DNA from: Dysgonomonas gadei ATCC BAA-286
GTDB taxonomy: Bacteria > Bacteroidota > Bacteroidia > Bacteroidales > Dysgonomonadaceae
DNA: 64,000 nucleotides
NCBI RefSeq assembly: GCF_000213555.1
Contig: NZ_GL891991.1
Location: 29,987-93,986 of the forward strand
Direction of reading: 5' to 3'
In this document: piece by piece, positions 35,551 through 45,052 of the stretch
Position numbering within the stretch: the stretch's first letter is position 1
Layout: each line of letters starts with the position of its first letter
Notes under the pieces: generated by a model
Told to the model about the DNA's origin: nothing
Seen by the model: only the letters and a program-made list of their open reading frames with translations
The model's database searches: none
Made by a program: the position numbers and the translations under genes

Positions 35551-35791
35551 AGCACAAATCCGGTCTTGATAAATTTAATATAGAATTCGTTTTATAAATG
35601 GTCGGCTAATATAAGCTGGCCACTTCGTGTTTATTGCCCTTTCATTTGCTAACAAATATCTCGAAAAGAAGAATAAATTGGCAATATTAAGGACTGATAC
35701 TCCGTTATATATAGATAAATCCATTGAAATATAATTACATGCCGATTATCAACTAATGGACTTTGATAACTCTCTGTCCGAAGTATTTGGT

Positions 35792-35799
35792 TATCTTTG
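35792..35799 (+). promoter_or_regulatory. -7 box of the first TlpA-like gene
   Basis: TATCTTTG followed by C, 43 bp before the ATG; a good TAnnTTTG match. Confidence 0.6.
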
Positions 35800-35842
35800 C
35801 ACATAAATAAAATTTATAGAAATAAATAATACTTTTCTTTTA

Positions 35843-36937
35843 ATGAAAAAAATCACATTAATCCTAGCTATTCTGACAGTGGTGTTAGCTTCTTGTCAGG
35901 ATAAGAATGCGTATACTATTGAGGGTAATTTCACTGAAAATACATTTGATGGTAAGATGATCTATCTTCAAAAGATAGATAGCATGAGAGCCGAATCATC
36001 TTCAGTGATAGATTCAGTAGTATTGAAAGACGGGAAATTCAAGTTCAAAGGAACTACTGATGGTAATCCTATTATGGGTTTTATCTCTGTAGGCAAACTG
36101 GAGACTCCAGAGGCAGATTCTCCGGTAGGAACGCTTATTCTGGAGCCGGGAGCAATAAAGATAACATTAGAAAAAAATGCAGTGAGTACAAGCGGAACCC
36201 CGAGAAATGATGAGTTTAATAAGGTTCAGACCGCAATGAATAAGATGGCTGCTTTATATAAGGAAGTGAATGATGCAGGAGGTATACAGGGAGTTCCGGA
36301 TGCCAATTCAAGAATGCAGGCATTACAGGAAGAAATGCAAAAAGCTAATTTTGAATTTACAAAAGCAAATATGTCGAACAAGGCCGGTGAATTTTTGTTT
36401 TATTCTTCTGCTTCGATGTTTACAATGGAGCAACTGAAAGAATTATTACCTTTGGCTGACAGTACTTTCCGTAATACTCCGGAGATGAAAGCTTTGGAAA
36501 AAGAGTTGAACAGGGTAGTGCCTGAAGTCGGCCAACCGTTCGCTGATGTACAGTTGGTAGATATGACAGGTAAGGCCGTTGCCTTGTCCGAATATGCAGG
36601 CAAAAGCAAATGTGTTGTTATCGATTTCTGGGCTTCGTGGTGCGGTCCGTGTATTCAGGAAATGCCGGGTCTGATAAAAACCTATAATGCATATAAAGCC
36701 AAAGGTCTTGAGATCGTTGGAATATCTGTAGATGAAGACAGGCAAGCATGGCTTAATGCTGTGAAGACTCACAAAATGACATGGATACAGTTAGCTGATG
36801 ATACAAAATCAGCTTCAGAACTATATGGTGTGAACACTATACCGCATACTGTTTTATTAGACGGGAATGGCGTGATCGTGGCTAAAGACCTGCGAGGAGC
36901 TGCACTGGAAGCTAAGATTGCTGAAATACTCAATTAA
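35843..36937 (+). CDS. TlpA-family thiol:disulfide lipoprotein with DUF4369-like N-terminal domain
   Basis: 364 aa. Lipoprotein signal (VLASC, about residue 18), an N-terminal beta-rich DUF4369-like domain (YTIEGNFTENTFDGKMIYLQKID), a helical linker and a C-terminal thioredoxin fold with the redox motif WASWCGPC near residue 265 and cis-Pro NTIPHTVLL. It is likely a periplasm-facing reductase or stress-linked thioredoxin. It is followed 89 bp later by a paralogue with the same domain order. Confidence 0.88.
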   Translation: MKKITLILAILTVVLASCQDKNAYTIEGNFTENTFDGKMIYLQKIDSMRAESSSVIDSVVLKDGKFKFKGTTDGNPIMGFISVGKLETPEADSPVGTLILEPGAIKITLEKNAVSTSGTPRNDEFNKVQTAMNKMAALYKEVNDAGGIQGVPDANSRMQALQEEMQKANFEFTKANMSNKAGEFLFYSSASMFTMEQLKELLPLADSTFRNTPEMKALEKELNRVVPEVGQPFADVQLVDMTGKAVALSEYAGKSKCVVIDFWASWCGPCIQEMPGLIKTYNAYKAKGLEIVGISVDEDRQAWLNAVKTHKMTWIQLADDTKSASELYGVNTIPHTVLLDGNGVIVAKDLRGAALEAKIAEILN

Positions 36938-37026
36938 ACAATACAATAACATTCCTTGTTTTATTACTAATGGTTTGAGTAATTTATTCGAGAACTTATA
37001 TATTAACTGTCTTATTTATTAATAAA

Positions 37027-38130
37027 ATGAAGAAAATTATATTATCTCTATCAACGGTACTGGTGTTGGTTACATCTTGTGGCGAAAAAGATCAGTTTAC
37101 TATTAATGGTACAATAGCGGGAGCGTCTGATAGTGCTAAGGTGTACTTGCAGACACTTGAAGATAACTGGAGAGATCAGGTAGCAATTGACTCTGCTTAT
37201 GTGACGAATGGCAAATTTCAGTTTAAAGGACTTGCAAAAGAAGGCGCGAAAGTTCATTTCATAGCATTGGCTAAACCTACAGATATAGTGAAAAGACCGG
37301 TTTTGCTGGTTGTAGAACCCGGACAGATAGAAGTTGCCCTGGATAGTGTTTCTACTATTAAAGGTACAGCTTCAAATGATGCTTACCAAGGTTTGAATAC
37401 CAAACTGAGCGGATTTGACACGGAACTAAAAGCTGTATTTGAAAAATCGAAACTGGATACATCTAAGGTTGCAAAAGCTGAACTCGAAAAACAATATGAA
37501 GAGATCGATGCTCAGAAGACAAAAGAAATATATAATTATGTGAAAGCAAATATACAAAGCCAGATAGGTGCCTATATATTTGCATCCAGATCATATCTGT
37601 TTACTTTAGATCAAATGAAAGAGTTATTTGCATCTGTAAAACCTGAATATAAAACCAACGAAAGGATGGCAAAACTTGAGGCCCGTATACAGGCTCTGGA
37701 TGCAACTACGGAAGGCAAAGTGTTTACAGACCTGAAAGGAAAGACCCCTGAGGGGAAAGATGCAGCGCTGTCTGATTATGCAGGTAAGGGTAAATATGTG
37801 CTTGTAGACTTTTGGGCGTCATGGTGTCCTCCATGCCGTGCCGAAATGCCGAAACTGGTAGAAGCGTACAAGCAATTTGGAACAAAGGATTTTGAGATTG
37901 TAGGTATTTCGTTAGATAGAACCAATGAGGACTGGGTAAAAGGAATTAAAGACCTTGGTATTACATGGGCTCAGATATCCGACCTGAAATTCTGGGATAG
38001 CGAACTTGCCGGTGCTTATGGGGTGAATTCTATACCTCACCTTGTATTACTCGATAAAGACGGTAAGATTTTGGCTCGCGGAATAAGCGCCGATGAAGCT
38101 GTTTCTAAACTGACTGAATTGCTTAAATAA
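37027..38130 (+). CDS. TlpA-family thiol:disulfide lipoprotein, tandem paralogue
   Basis: 367 aa with the same plan as its upstream neighbour: lipobox VTSC, DUF4369-like N-terminal domain (FTINGTIAGASDSAKVYLQTLED), helical linker and thioredoxin domain with WASWCPPC and NSIPHLVLL. The active site differs (CPPC rather than CGPC), which should change redox potential, so the pair may have divided roles. A strong terminator follows. Confidence 0.88.
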   Translation: MKKIILSLSTVLVLVTSCGEKDQFTINGTIAGASDSAKVYLQTLEDNWRDQVAIDSAYVTNGKFQFKGLAKEGAKVHFIALAKPTDIVKRPVLLVVEPGQIEVALDSVSTIKGTASNDAYQGLNTKLSGFDTELKAVFEKSKLDTSKVAKAELEKQYEEIDAQKTKEIYNYVKANIQSQIGAYIFASRSYLFTLDQMKELFASVKPEYKTNERMAKLEARIQALDATTEGKVFTDLKGKTPEGKDAALSDYAGKGKYVLVDFWASWCPPCRAEMPKLVEAYKQFGTKDFEIVGISLDRTNEDWVKGIKDLGITWAQISDLKFWDSELAGAYGVNSIPHLVLLDKDGKILARGISADEAVSKLTELLK

Positions 38131-38147
38131 TCAAGCTATAAAATAAG

Positions 38148-38181
38148 AAAAGAGCTTATCATTACTGATAAGCTCTTTTTG
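38148..38181 (+). terminator. terminator of the TlpA pair
   Basis: AGAGCTTATC-ATTACT-GATAAGCTCT followed by TTTTT: perfect 10-bp stem. A-rich on the other side, so it can also serve gldH on minus. Confidence 0.85.
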
Positions 38182-38196
38182 TATTCATATACTTGT

Positions 38197-38703
38197 TTAC
38201 TCTTTCCTTGCTATCCTAATTCCGATTTTCTCAATACCTTTCAGTTGTTGATCGCGCATACCATGTCCTATTATTATCTGATGGCTACGTTTTTTATTAA
38301 AGATGATATTATCATCAAAAATAAAAGACGCCTGATATAACGTACCAAATCCAGAACCTGTCCACTTGCCAAATTTATCAGCCAACAGAAACTCTTTTTC
38401 CCGTTTTGTAAATACAGAATCGTTATAAATGTCTGATTGTACAAAGAACCAGATATTTTGATATGGGTAATTCACATTGTTGGTCACTTCAAAATATATA
38501 GTATATGGAATGTTCAATTCGAAAACAGTGGAATCTATATCAAATATTAACTTATCATTCTGTGCCCACTCCGCATCCTTTATTTCATGGAAACGATAAT
38601 ATATCTCCTGCTTGTTGCAGGAGATAGCTATGATAGTTAACAGTATGCCGCATAAGACAGATAGAGGCTTATGCGTCAGGCTTTTTCTGGTCAGGCTTCC
38701 CAT
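38197..38703 (-). CDS. gldH: gliding motility lipoprotein GldH
   Basis: 168 aa from ATG 38703. Signal and lipobox ILLTIIAISC, then CNKQEIYYRFHEIKDAEW, TVFELNIPYTIYFEVTNNVNYPYQNIWFF and a C-terminal GIEKIGIRI, typical of GldH. The frame is open further upstream but that part is the out-of-frame Asn-rich end of ricT. It overlaps ricT by 35 bp. GldH is part of the gliding/type IX secretion gene set; Bacteroidales often keep it without gliding. Confidence 0.85.
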   Translation of the reverse strand: MGSLTRKSLTHKPLSVLCGILLTIIAISCNKQEIYYRFHEIKDAEWAQNDKLIFDIDSTVFELNIPYTIYFEVTNNVNYPYQNIWFFVQSDIYNDSVFTKREKEFLLADKFGKWTGSGFGTLYQASFIFDDNIIFNKKRSHQIIIGHGMRDQQLKGIEKIGIRIARKE

Positions 38704-40228
38704 TTCTGTTATGTCTGTTTCTGTCGTTCCTGTTATTTTTATGATTATTGTTTTTATTCTGGTTCTGATTCTGTTGATTGTTGTTTTCAGTCCTGTTGTT
38801 ATTGTTTGGCCTGGCATTCGGGTTTGCATTTGCCTGCTTGTTATTATTAGCTTGTTTATTGCTATTATCCGGCCGGTTATTTCCTCCCTGGTTGTTTGGA
38901 GAGCCTTGTCCGCTATTTTCAGACCTGTTCTTTACAAACTTCTTCTTTTTATTATTCCGGTTATTGTTGCCACTGTTATTGTCGAAGCGATTGATGTTCT
39001 CCTGCAATATATCGTGCGAGGTCACTTTCTCTGCCTGTTCCTGAGGCTCTGTGGTAAGATGTGTGGGCTTGCCTCCCTGCTTATTGATCCTGATTATTTC
39101 ATATACCCGGTCTTTAGGCAGTGTAACGAGGTTTGCTGCAAAATGTTTGTCAGTAGAATATGTCATTTCACCCGAAAGAATATCAGTCTTGAAATGGAAG
39201 AATGAAGCATCTTTCGTTTCCAGAACCACTTCTCTTGAAGGCAATTTCCGTTGAGCCTCCACGTATGTATCTACTTCGAAATTGAGGCAACATTTCAGTT
39301 TACCGCATTGTCCGGCAAGTTTTTGAGGGTTTAGCGGAATATCCTGCAAGCGTGCTGCTGATGTGGAAACCGATACGAAATTAGACATGGAACTGGAGCA
39401 ACACAATTCGCGGCCGCATGGACCTATACCACCTACACGTCCGGCTTCCTGACGCGCACCGATCTGCTTCATTTCTATTTTTACACGGAATTCCGATGCA
39501 TATACTTTTATTAATTGGCGGAAGTCTACCCGCTCATCGGCTATATAGTAGAAAATAGCTTTGTTACCATCTCCCTGAAATTCCACATCACTGATTTTCA
39601 TGGCCAGTTTCAATTCTTCAGCTATTTCCCGCGCACGGAGCATCGTTTTGTGCTCTTTGGCTCTGGCCTCGTTCCATTTATCGATATCGGTCTGTTTTGC
39701 GATGCGATAGATACGTTTGGTTTCGCCACGGTAATTATTTTTAAGCATTTGCAGCTGAACCAGCTTCCCGGTCAGGGTTACTTCACCTATATCGTGTCCC
39801 GGAGATGCTTCCACTGCTACAATATCACCCCTGTATATCTCTACATTGTTGCTGTTCAGGTAATAACCTTTTCGTGTATTCTTGAACTGTACTTCTACCA
39901 TTTGTGATTCTCCGGCAACTTCAGGTAAATCCTGTAGCCAGTTATAAACTTCCAGTTTATTTGTCCCCGAGCAGCATGAACCACCCTTCTTGGAGCAGCC
40001 GCCACCTGATTTGCATGAACAACCGCCACCCGACTTGCACGAGCAACTTCCTCCGGAACTACAGCCCCCACCTGAGCCGCATCCGCAACTTTTTGTGGCT
40101 GCCACATATCCTGTTTCAATATCTGCCGTTTCCAAAGCTTTTTTGTTCGCTCTGGCACAGGTGCATCCCACGGGCGTTTTGCAGGTACCCTGGCAATCGT
40201 GTGGGACAAATGTATTTTGATTTTCCAT
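38669..40228 (-). CDS. ricT: PSP1-domain protein RicT with Cys/Gly-rich N-terminus and Asn-rich tail
   Basis: 519 aa. Residues 1-91 hold 14 cysteines in Gly/Ser-rich repeats (CSCKSGGG twice). The PSP1 domain follows (about 95-370) with GPCGRELCCSS and QCGKLKCCLNFE, the Cys sites that bind Fe-S in Bacillus RicT (YaaT). From about 420 it is low-complexity Asn/Lys/Arg. RicT acts with RicA/RicF on RNase Y in Bacillus; its Bacteroidota role is not established. It sits between holB (59 bp) and gldH (overlap). Confidence 0.85.
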   Translation of the reverse strand: MENQNTFVPHDCQGTCKTPVGCTCARANKKALETADIETGYVAATKSCGCGSGGGCSSGGSCSCKSGGGCSCKSGGGCSKKGGSCCSGTNKLEVYNWLQDLPEVAGESQMVEVQFKNTRKGYYLNSNNVEIYRGDIVAVEASPGHDIGEVTLTGKLVQLQMLKNNYRGETKRIYRIAKQTDIDKWNEARAKEHKTMLRAREIAEELKLAMKISDVEFQGDGNKAIFYYIADERVDFRQLIKVYASEFRVKIEMKQIGARQEAGRVGGIGPCGRELCCSSSMSNFVSVSTSAARLQDIPLNPQKLAGQCGKLKCCLNFEVDTYVEAQRKLPSREVVLETKDASFFHFKTDILSGEMTYSTDKHFAANLVTLPKDRVYEIIRINKQGGKPTHLTTEPQEQAEKVTSHDILQENINRFDNNSGNNNRNNKKKKFVKNRSENSGQGSPNNQGGNNRPDNSNKQANNNKQANANPNARPNNNNRTENNNQQNQNQNKNNNHKNNRNDRNRHNRNGKPDQKKPDA

Positions 40229-40253
40229 TATATATTTATTTTAATTAATTAAG

Positions 40254-40277
40254 ACAAAGCCCCTTCTACGGCTTTGT
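40254..40277 (-). other. intercistronic hairpin between holB and ricT
   Basis: ACAAAGCC (40254-40261) and GGCTTTGT (40270-40277) form an 8-bp stem with an 8-nt loop. No T run follows on the minus strand, so processing or attenuation is more likely than full termination. Confidence 0.4.
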
Positions 40278-40287
40278 GGGTCTATAT

Positions 40288-41412
40288 TTATTGTTTTATA
40301 AGCATGGTTATTTTCAGGCAAAGATCGAAAAATACCATCTTTGCATTTACATTTTGCTCTATATGCCTTTCTGCTAAGGCCAGTTCGTTCATAAATCCTA
40401 TTATGTTACGTTCGTTGATGAATGGGGCGAAGCGGGTTCCAAAGTTTGCTTCGTCCTGAGCCAGATATATCATTTCAGGCTGACTCATGTTACTGACAAA
40501 ATACTCGCGGACCATTCGCTGACAGTATTTCAGGAAACCTTTCTGGTTTTCGCGTCCTACCCCGGCTATTTCATTACCGATTGCTTTTATTTCTTTTATA
40601 TTGCGGGCATATGAAGCTCGCATCATCTGGATGAAGAGATTGAAAAAGAATTTATGTTCTTCATTCAGACTGATTGTTTCTATAGCCTTCAGGTAGTTTC
40701 CGTTTGCCAGATGAGCTACGCTTGCAGCATCTTCGGGACTGATATTATAGGCTGATTCCAGCGCCTCGGTTATATCCGTCTCTTTTACACCATGTATGTT
40801 GACACGCTGGCAACGCGATTGTATGGTGGTGATAATATTATCCGGAATATCAGAAACCAATAGGAATATCGTATTGTCTGTCGGTTCCTCTATTATTTTC
40901 AGCAGTTTGTTGGCGCACGATTCGTGCATCTTCTCGGGAAGCCAGATAATCATTACTTTATATTTGGCCTCATATATCCTTAAACTCAGCTTGCGGATAA
41001 TTTCTTCACTTTCTTTGGCATAGATCAGCCCCTGAGAATTTTCTGCATCGATATGATCGAGCCATTGGCTGAGATTGAAATAGCTGCTCTGTTTGATAAA
41101 TTCGCGCCATTCGGTAATATAATCGTCGCAAACCTCTTTTTTCTTCGCCGCCTTTTTTATGATAGGGAAAACAAAGTGTAAGTCTGGATGCGCCAGATGA
41201 TTATATTTTACACATGACGGGCATTTACCACATGAATCGGTTTCCGATGGATTCTCACAATTCAGATATTGGGCATAAGCAAATGCCAGAGGGAATTTTC
41301 CAACTCCTTCCTGTCCGCAAAAAAGCTGTGCATGAGGGATAATTCCCTTTCCTGCCGAACTTATCAGCCGCTCTTTTACTTCGTTTTGCCCTATTATATC
41401 TTTAAAAAACAA
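40288..41412 (-). CDS. holB: DNA polymerase III delta' subunit
   Basis: 374 aa. FKDIIGQNEVKERLISSAGKGIIPHAQLFCGQEGVGKFPLAFAYAQYL is the AAA+ clamp-loader start with P-loop GQEGVGK. Four cysteines follow as a zinc module (CENPSETDSCGKCPSC, about 51-66), and KLLKIIEEPTDNTIFLLVSD matches sensor regions. It is part of the clamp loader. First in the holB-ricT-gldH run. Confidence 0.93.
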   Translation of the reverse strand: MFFKDIIGQNEVKERLISSAGKGIIPHAQLFCGQEGVGKFPLAFAYAQYLNCENPSETDSCGKCPSCVKYNHLAHPDLHFVFPIIKKAAKKKEVCDDYITEWREFIKQSSYFNLSQWLDHIDAENSQGLIYAKESEEIIRKLSLRIYEAKYKVMIIWLPEKMHESCANKLLKIIEEPTDNTIFLLVSDIPDNIITTIQSRCQRVNIHGVKETDITEALESAYNISPEDAASVAHLANGNYLKAIETISLNEEHKFFFNLFIQMMRASYARNIKEIKAIGNEIAGVGRENQKGFLKYCQRMVREYFVSNMSQPEMIYLAQDEANFGTRFAPFINERNIIGFMNELALAERHIEQNVNAKMVFFDLCLKITMLIKQ

Positions 41413-41472
41413 ATTTCTTTCTAATTATAAGTTATAAAGTTAAGAATTACTTTTTTAATAGTAATCCAATAT

Positions 41473-42423
41473 CTAATATATCTCTTTAGCTATTCTCCGA
41501 ACGCTTTCGGTCGCCAACAATGAATAAAAGTGCAGGCTTGGCACTCCGTGTGCAATCAGTTCCTTGCATTGCTTTATGCCCCATTCCACACCTACTTCCT
41601 TAGATTCGTCATCTGTTTTACACTTGCGAAGTTCAATCGCCAGTTCTTCCGGAATGCTTGAACGGAATATCCGTGGAAGCACTTCCAGTTGGCTCATCAG
41701 TACAATTGGCTTTACTCCCGGAATAATCGGCTGAGTGATTCCTGCCTTACGGCATTTATCTACAAATGAGAAATATTTTTCATTGTCGAAAAACATCTGG
41801 GTAACAAAATATTCGGCGCCATTGTCGGCCTTCTGTTTCATGTAATGTATGTCCGATTCCATATTAGGAGCGTCTTCATGTATTTCGGGATAGCATGCCA
41901 TACCATAAGCGAACGGGGTGGCATTTTTTTCAAAAGTGGTACCGTCGGCTGCAATGCCTTCGTTGAACTTATTCACCTGAACTTGCAGATCGGTAGCGTA
42001 TTCGTTCCTGTTCGGATATATCTGCTCCGGAGCAAGGCGTTTGGTATCGCCTCTTAATAACAGAAGATTATGTACATGCAGAAAGTTCAGGTCTATCAAT
42101 GCATATTCGGTTTCCTCCTGAGAGAATCCTTTGCATATCATGTGCGGGACAGCCGCCACATTATATTTGTGCTGGATAGATGCGGCAATCGCTACCGAGC
42201 CGGGACGTTTACGGATGTTAACCCTCTTTACCGACCCGTCAGGCATTTCCTGATCGAGATATTCGCTATGATGTGTCGTTATATTAATATATTGAGGATC
42301 GAATTCAATCAGTTTATCAATGATATTATACACTTTTTCGATATTATTTCCTTTTAACGGAGGAAGTATTTCGAAAGAAAAAGCGGTTTTGTCATTTTTG
42401 TTTATTAATTCACTTACGGTCAT
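41473..42423 (-). CDS. metF: 5,10-methylenetetrahydrofolate reductase
   Basis: 316 aa. FSFEILPPLKG at the N-terminus, the FAD-binding TIM barrel with LHVHNLLLLRGD, FAYGMACYPEIHEDA, QMFFDNEKYFSFVDKCR and GVPSLHFYSL near the C-terminus. It makes 5-methyl-THF for methionine synthesis. No S-box or other methionine riboswitch is visible in the short upstream gap. Confidence 0.95.
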   Translation of the reverse strand: MTVSELINKNDKTAFSFEILPPLKGNNIEKVYNIIDKLIEFDPQYINITTHHSEYLDQEMPDGSVKRVNIRKRPGSVAIAASIQHKYNVAAVPHMICKGFSQEETEYALIDLNFLHVHNLLLLRGDTKRLAPEQIYPNRNEYATDLQVQVNKFNEGIAADGTTFEKNATPFAYGMACYPEIHEDAPNMESDIHYMKQKADNGAEYFVTQMFFDNEKYFSFVDKCRKAGITQPIIPGVKPIVLMSQLEVLPRIFRSSIPEELAIELRKCKTDDESKEVGVEWGIKQCKELIAHGVPSLHFYSLLATESVRRIAKEIY

Positions 42424-42509
42424 ATCTTAATATCTTTTTTTTTACTAATAAATATGGTATCCTTAAATCCATTTGCTTATTGTTATATTACCTAATTCGG
42501 TATTTCCTC

Positions 42510-43880
42510 CTATTTAAAGAAGATTCTCATTATGTCATTTCCATTGGCCACTAGCAGCAGGAGGAGTAAAAACAGCATACCGCCTACCTGTGCATATTCC
42601 ATAAATTTCTCATTCGGTTGCCGCTTGGTTATGGCTTCGTATAAAAGGAACATAATGTGTCCTCCGTCCAGCGCCGGAATAGGGAGTATATTCATAAAGG
42701 CAAGTACGATGGACAGGAATGCAGTCATAGACCAGAATGCGTACCAGTTCCATTGAGCCGGGAACATATTTCCGATACCGGCAAACCCACTCAGGTTTTT
42801 CACTCCTTCTTTTGAGAATACAAAGCGTATCTGCGCCACGTATCCTTTAAGTGTTGCTACACCATTGTTGATTCCCGCCGGAAATGATTCGAAAAAGCCA
42901 TAGTGGTCGGTCTGCATATTCTTTTTCGAGAAAATATCGGACATCTTTGTCGAAGATGTGAAACCGATAACGCCGGATGTGTCTATCGCAGCTGAAACTG
43001 TCTGTACTTCACCGTTTCTGTAAAAAGTGATAGCCAGCGTATGCTTTTCATTATCCCCCAGTTTATTACTTATCCTAGTTACATATTTTTGGATACCCAA
43101 CTGAGAGGTAATCGGCTGTGAATCAAGAGCGGTTATGCTATCTCCGCGTATCAGGCCGATTCTTTTAGCCTCGGAGTTTTCGCTTACGCTATCCACAACA
43201 GGTGCAGACCAATATTCATAAGCCACTTGTTTCGATGCAATTACACTGTCAGCAAAGCTTTCGGGGAGAGTCAACTCCATTTGTTTGCCATTGCGTACGA
43301 TGGTTACGGTCTTGGCATCGATGAAATGCATGAATGTATTCATATCCAGAACCCCGCGTCCCAGCACAAGGTCTTTGCCGTCGGCGCTCACCAGTATATC
43401 TTTATCCTGAAATCCTCCGTTTCTTTTTACTGTTTCGGAGAAAACCATCCCATCTTTTACATTCTTCAGAGGCAGGTATTCATCACCCCATACGAACAGC
43501 ATCATAGAGAAGATGATGATAGCCAGTATGAAATTGAACAAAACACCGCCTACCATCACAAGCAGACGTTGCCATGCCGGTTTGGAGCGGAACTCCCATG
43601 GCTGGGGAGGAAGAGCCATTTGCTCCTTGTCCATCGATTCGTCTATCATTCCCGATATTTTCACATAGCCGCCTAATGGCAACCAGCCTATTCCGTATTC
43701 TGTATCGCTGTTCTTTGGCTTATATTTGAACAGGGAGAACCACGGATTGAAGAATAAATAGAACTTCTCAACTCTTATCTTGAAGAGGCGGGCGAATAAG
43801 AAATGCCCGAACTCATGTATAATAACCAGTATCGATAAACTTAGGATTAATTGTAACGCTTTAATTAAAATTGTTTCCAT
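42510..43880 (-). CDS. rseP: site-2 protease, RIP metalloprotease RseP
   Basis: 456 aa, inner membrane. Zinc site HEFGH at residues 22-26 in the first membrane helix, PDZ regions in the middle (about 130-300), and the second zinc ligand motif NILPIPALDGGH near 390. It cleaves membrane-bound anti-sigma factors or signal peptides. The order dxr-rseP, 15 bp apart, is common in Bacteroidota. Confidence 0.95.
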   Translation of the reverse strand: METILIKALQLILSLSILVIIHEFGHFLFARLFKIRVEKFYLFFNPWFSLFKYKPKNSDTEYGIGWLPLGGYVKISGMIDESMDKEQMALPPQPWEFRSKPAWQRLLVMVGGVLFNFILAIIIFSMMLFVWGDEYLPLKNVKDGMVFSETVKRNGGFQDKDILVSADGKDLVLGRGVLDMNTFMHFIDAKTVTIVRNGKQMELTLPESFADSVIASKQVAYEYWSAPVVDSVSENSEAKRIGLIRGDSITALDSQPITSQLGIQKYVTRISNKLGDNEKHTLAITFYRNGEVQTVSAAIDTSGVIGFTSSTKMSDIFSKKNMQTDHYGFFESFPAGINNGVATLKGYVAQIRFVFSKEGVKNLSGFAGIGNMFPAQWNWYAFWSMTAFLSIVLAFMNILPIPALDGGHIMFLLYEAITKRQPNEKFMEYAQVGGMLFLLLLLLVANGNDIMRIFFK

Positions 43881-43895
43881 TAAAAAATCAGAGTG

Positions 43896-45044
43896 TTATT
43901 TGATAAATTCTTTTGCTATGTGACGGGCTTCCGTATCGGTCTGCACGTAATCTTCATACGACGGAGCCTGAATAAAACTTGTTTTGTGCATTGTTTTTTC
44001 TATGACCTCGCTCATTTCCAGAAATCCGACTTTGTCTTTCAGGAAAGCAGCTACCGCTATTTCGTTTGCCGCATTCATGATGCAGGCCATATTTCCTTTT
44101 ACCCGCGCGGCCTCGAATGCAAATGCCAGATTGCGGAATCGCTCCATGTCGGGTTTTTCGAATGTCATTGTTTTCAGCTTGAAGAAGTCGAGACGTTCGA
44201 AATTCGATTTTAACCTGTTGGGGTAAGCCAACGCATATTGTATAGGCAGATGCATATCGGGTAGTCCCAATTGTGCGATGATGGACGAATCCTCGAATTG
44301 TACCATCGAATGTATGATGGATTGCGGATGTACAACGACCTCAATCTGGTCGGGGGTGACATCAAACAGCCATTTGGCTTCTATCATTTCCAGTCCTTTA
44401 TTCATCAGGGATGCCGAGTCTATCGTAACTTTTGCTCCCATGTCCCAGTTCGGATGTTTGAGTGCTTCGGCTTTGGTTACTTTTGCCAGTTGTTCGGCAG
44501 AATGATTCCTGAACGGACCGCCGGACGCCGTAAGGATAATTTTCTCGATAGGAGAACGTTCGCCATTGAGACATTGGAATATGGCGGAGTGCTCCGAATC
44601 TACAGGCAATATCGGTACTTTATGCTCAATGGCCAGACTTGTAATCAGTTCACCTGCAACAACCAGTGTCTCTTTGTTTGCCAAAGCAATTACTTTTCCC
44701 GCTTTTATGGCATTTATAGTAGGTTTCAATCCCGAATAACCGACCATAGCAGTAAGTACCATGTCGATAGGTTCACTTTGTACTACCTGTGCTATCGATT
44801 CACTTCCGGCCCATACTTTGACAGGTAAATGCTGTAAGGCTTCTTTGAGTCGGGTATATTTATTCTCGTTGGCAATAACTACTACCTCAGGAGAGAATTC
44901 CTCTGCCTGTCTGATAAGTAAATCTATATTTTCGTTGGCTGTCAGTGCATATATTTCAAAATGGTCAGAATTTTCTCTGACTATATCGAGCGCTTGTGTT
45001 CCAATTGATCCTGTAGAGCCTAGTATTGCAATATTCCTTTTCAT
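43896..45044 (-). CDS. dxr: 1-deoxy-D-xylulose-5-phosphate reductoisomerase
   Basis: 382 aa. NADPH loop ILGSTGSIGTQALDIVR, ALANKETLVVAGE, LPVDSEHSAIFQCL, TASGGPFR and TIDSASLMNKGLEMIEA are all present. It makes MEP in the non-mevalonate isoprenoid pathway. It is 8 bp after the LytM-like gene and 15 bp before rseP, so the three form an operon. Confidence 0.97.
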   Translation of the reverse strand: MKRNIAILGSTGSIGTQALDIVRENSDHFEIYALTANENIDLLIRQAEEFSPEVVVIANENKYTRLKEALQHLPVKVWAGSESIAQVVQSEPIDMVLTAMVGYSGLKPTINAIKAGKVIALANKETLVVAGELITSLAIEHKVPILPVDSEHSAIFQCLNGERSPIEKIILTASGGPFRNHSAEQLAKVTKAEALKHPNWDMGAKVTIDSASLMNKGLEMIEAKWLFDVTPDQIEVVVHPQSIIHSMVQFEDSSIIAQLGLPDMHLPIQYALAYPNRLKSNFERLDFFKLKTMTFEKPDMERFRNLAFAFEAARVKGNMACIMNAANEIAVAAFLKDKVGFLEMSEVIEKTMHKTSFIQAPSYEDYVQTDTEARHIAKEFIK

Positions 45045-45052
45045 ATGTGGTT

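Noticed and set aside
38704..38829. Longer GldH beginning MQTRMPGQ
   Set aside because: The extra residues are the shifted frame of the Asn-rich end of ricT; the lipoprotein signal begins at 38703.
39895..40248. Pro-rich and basic reading frames opposite the ricT 5' end
   Set aside because: They are out-of-frame images of the Cys/Gly repeat coding region, with no promoter or family resemblance.
42424..42509. S-box (SAM) riboswitch at metF
   Set aside because: metF is on minus, so its leader would be left of 43.9 kb side at 42424-42509; that gap is only 86 bp and has no riboswitch-like helices.
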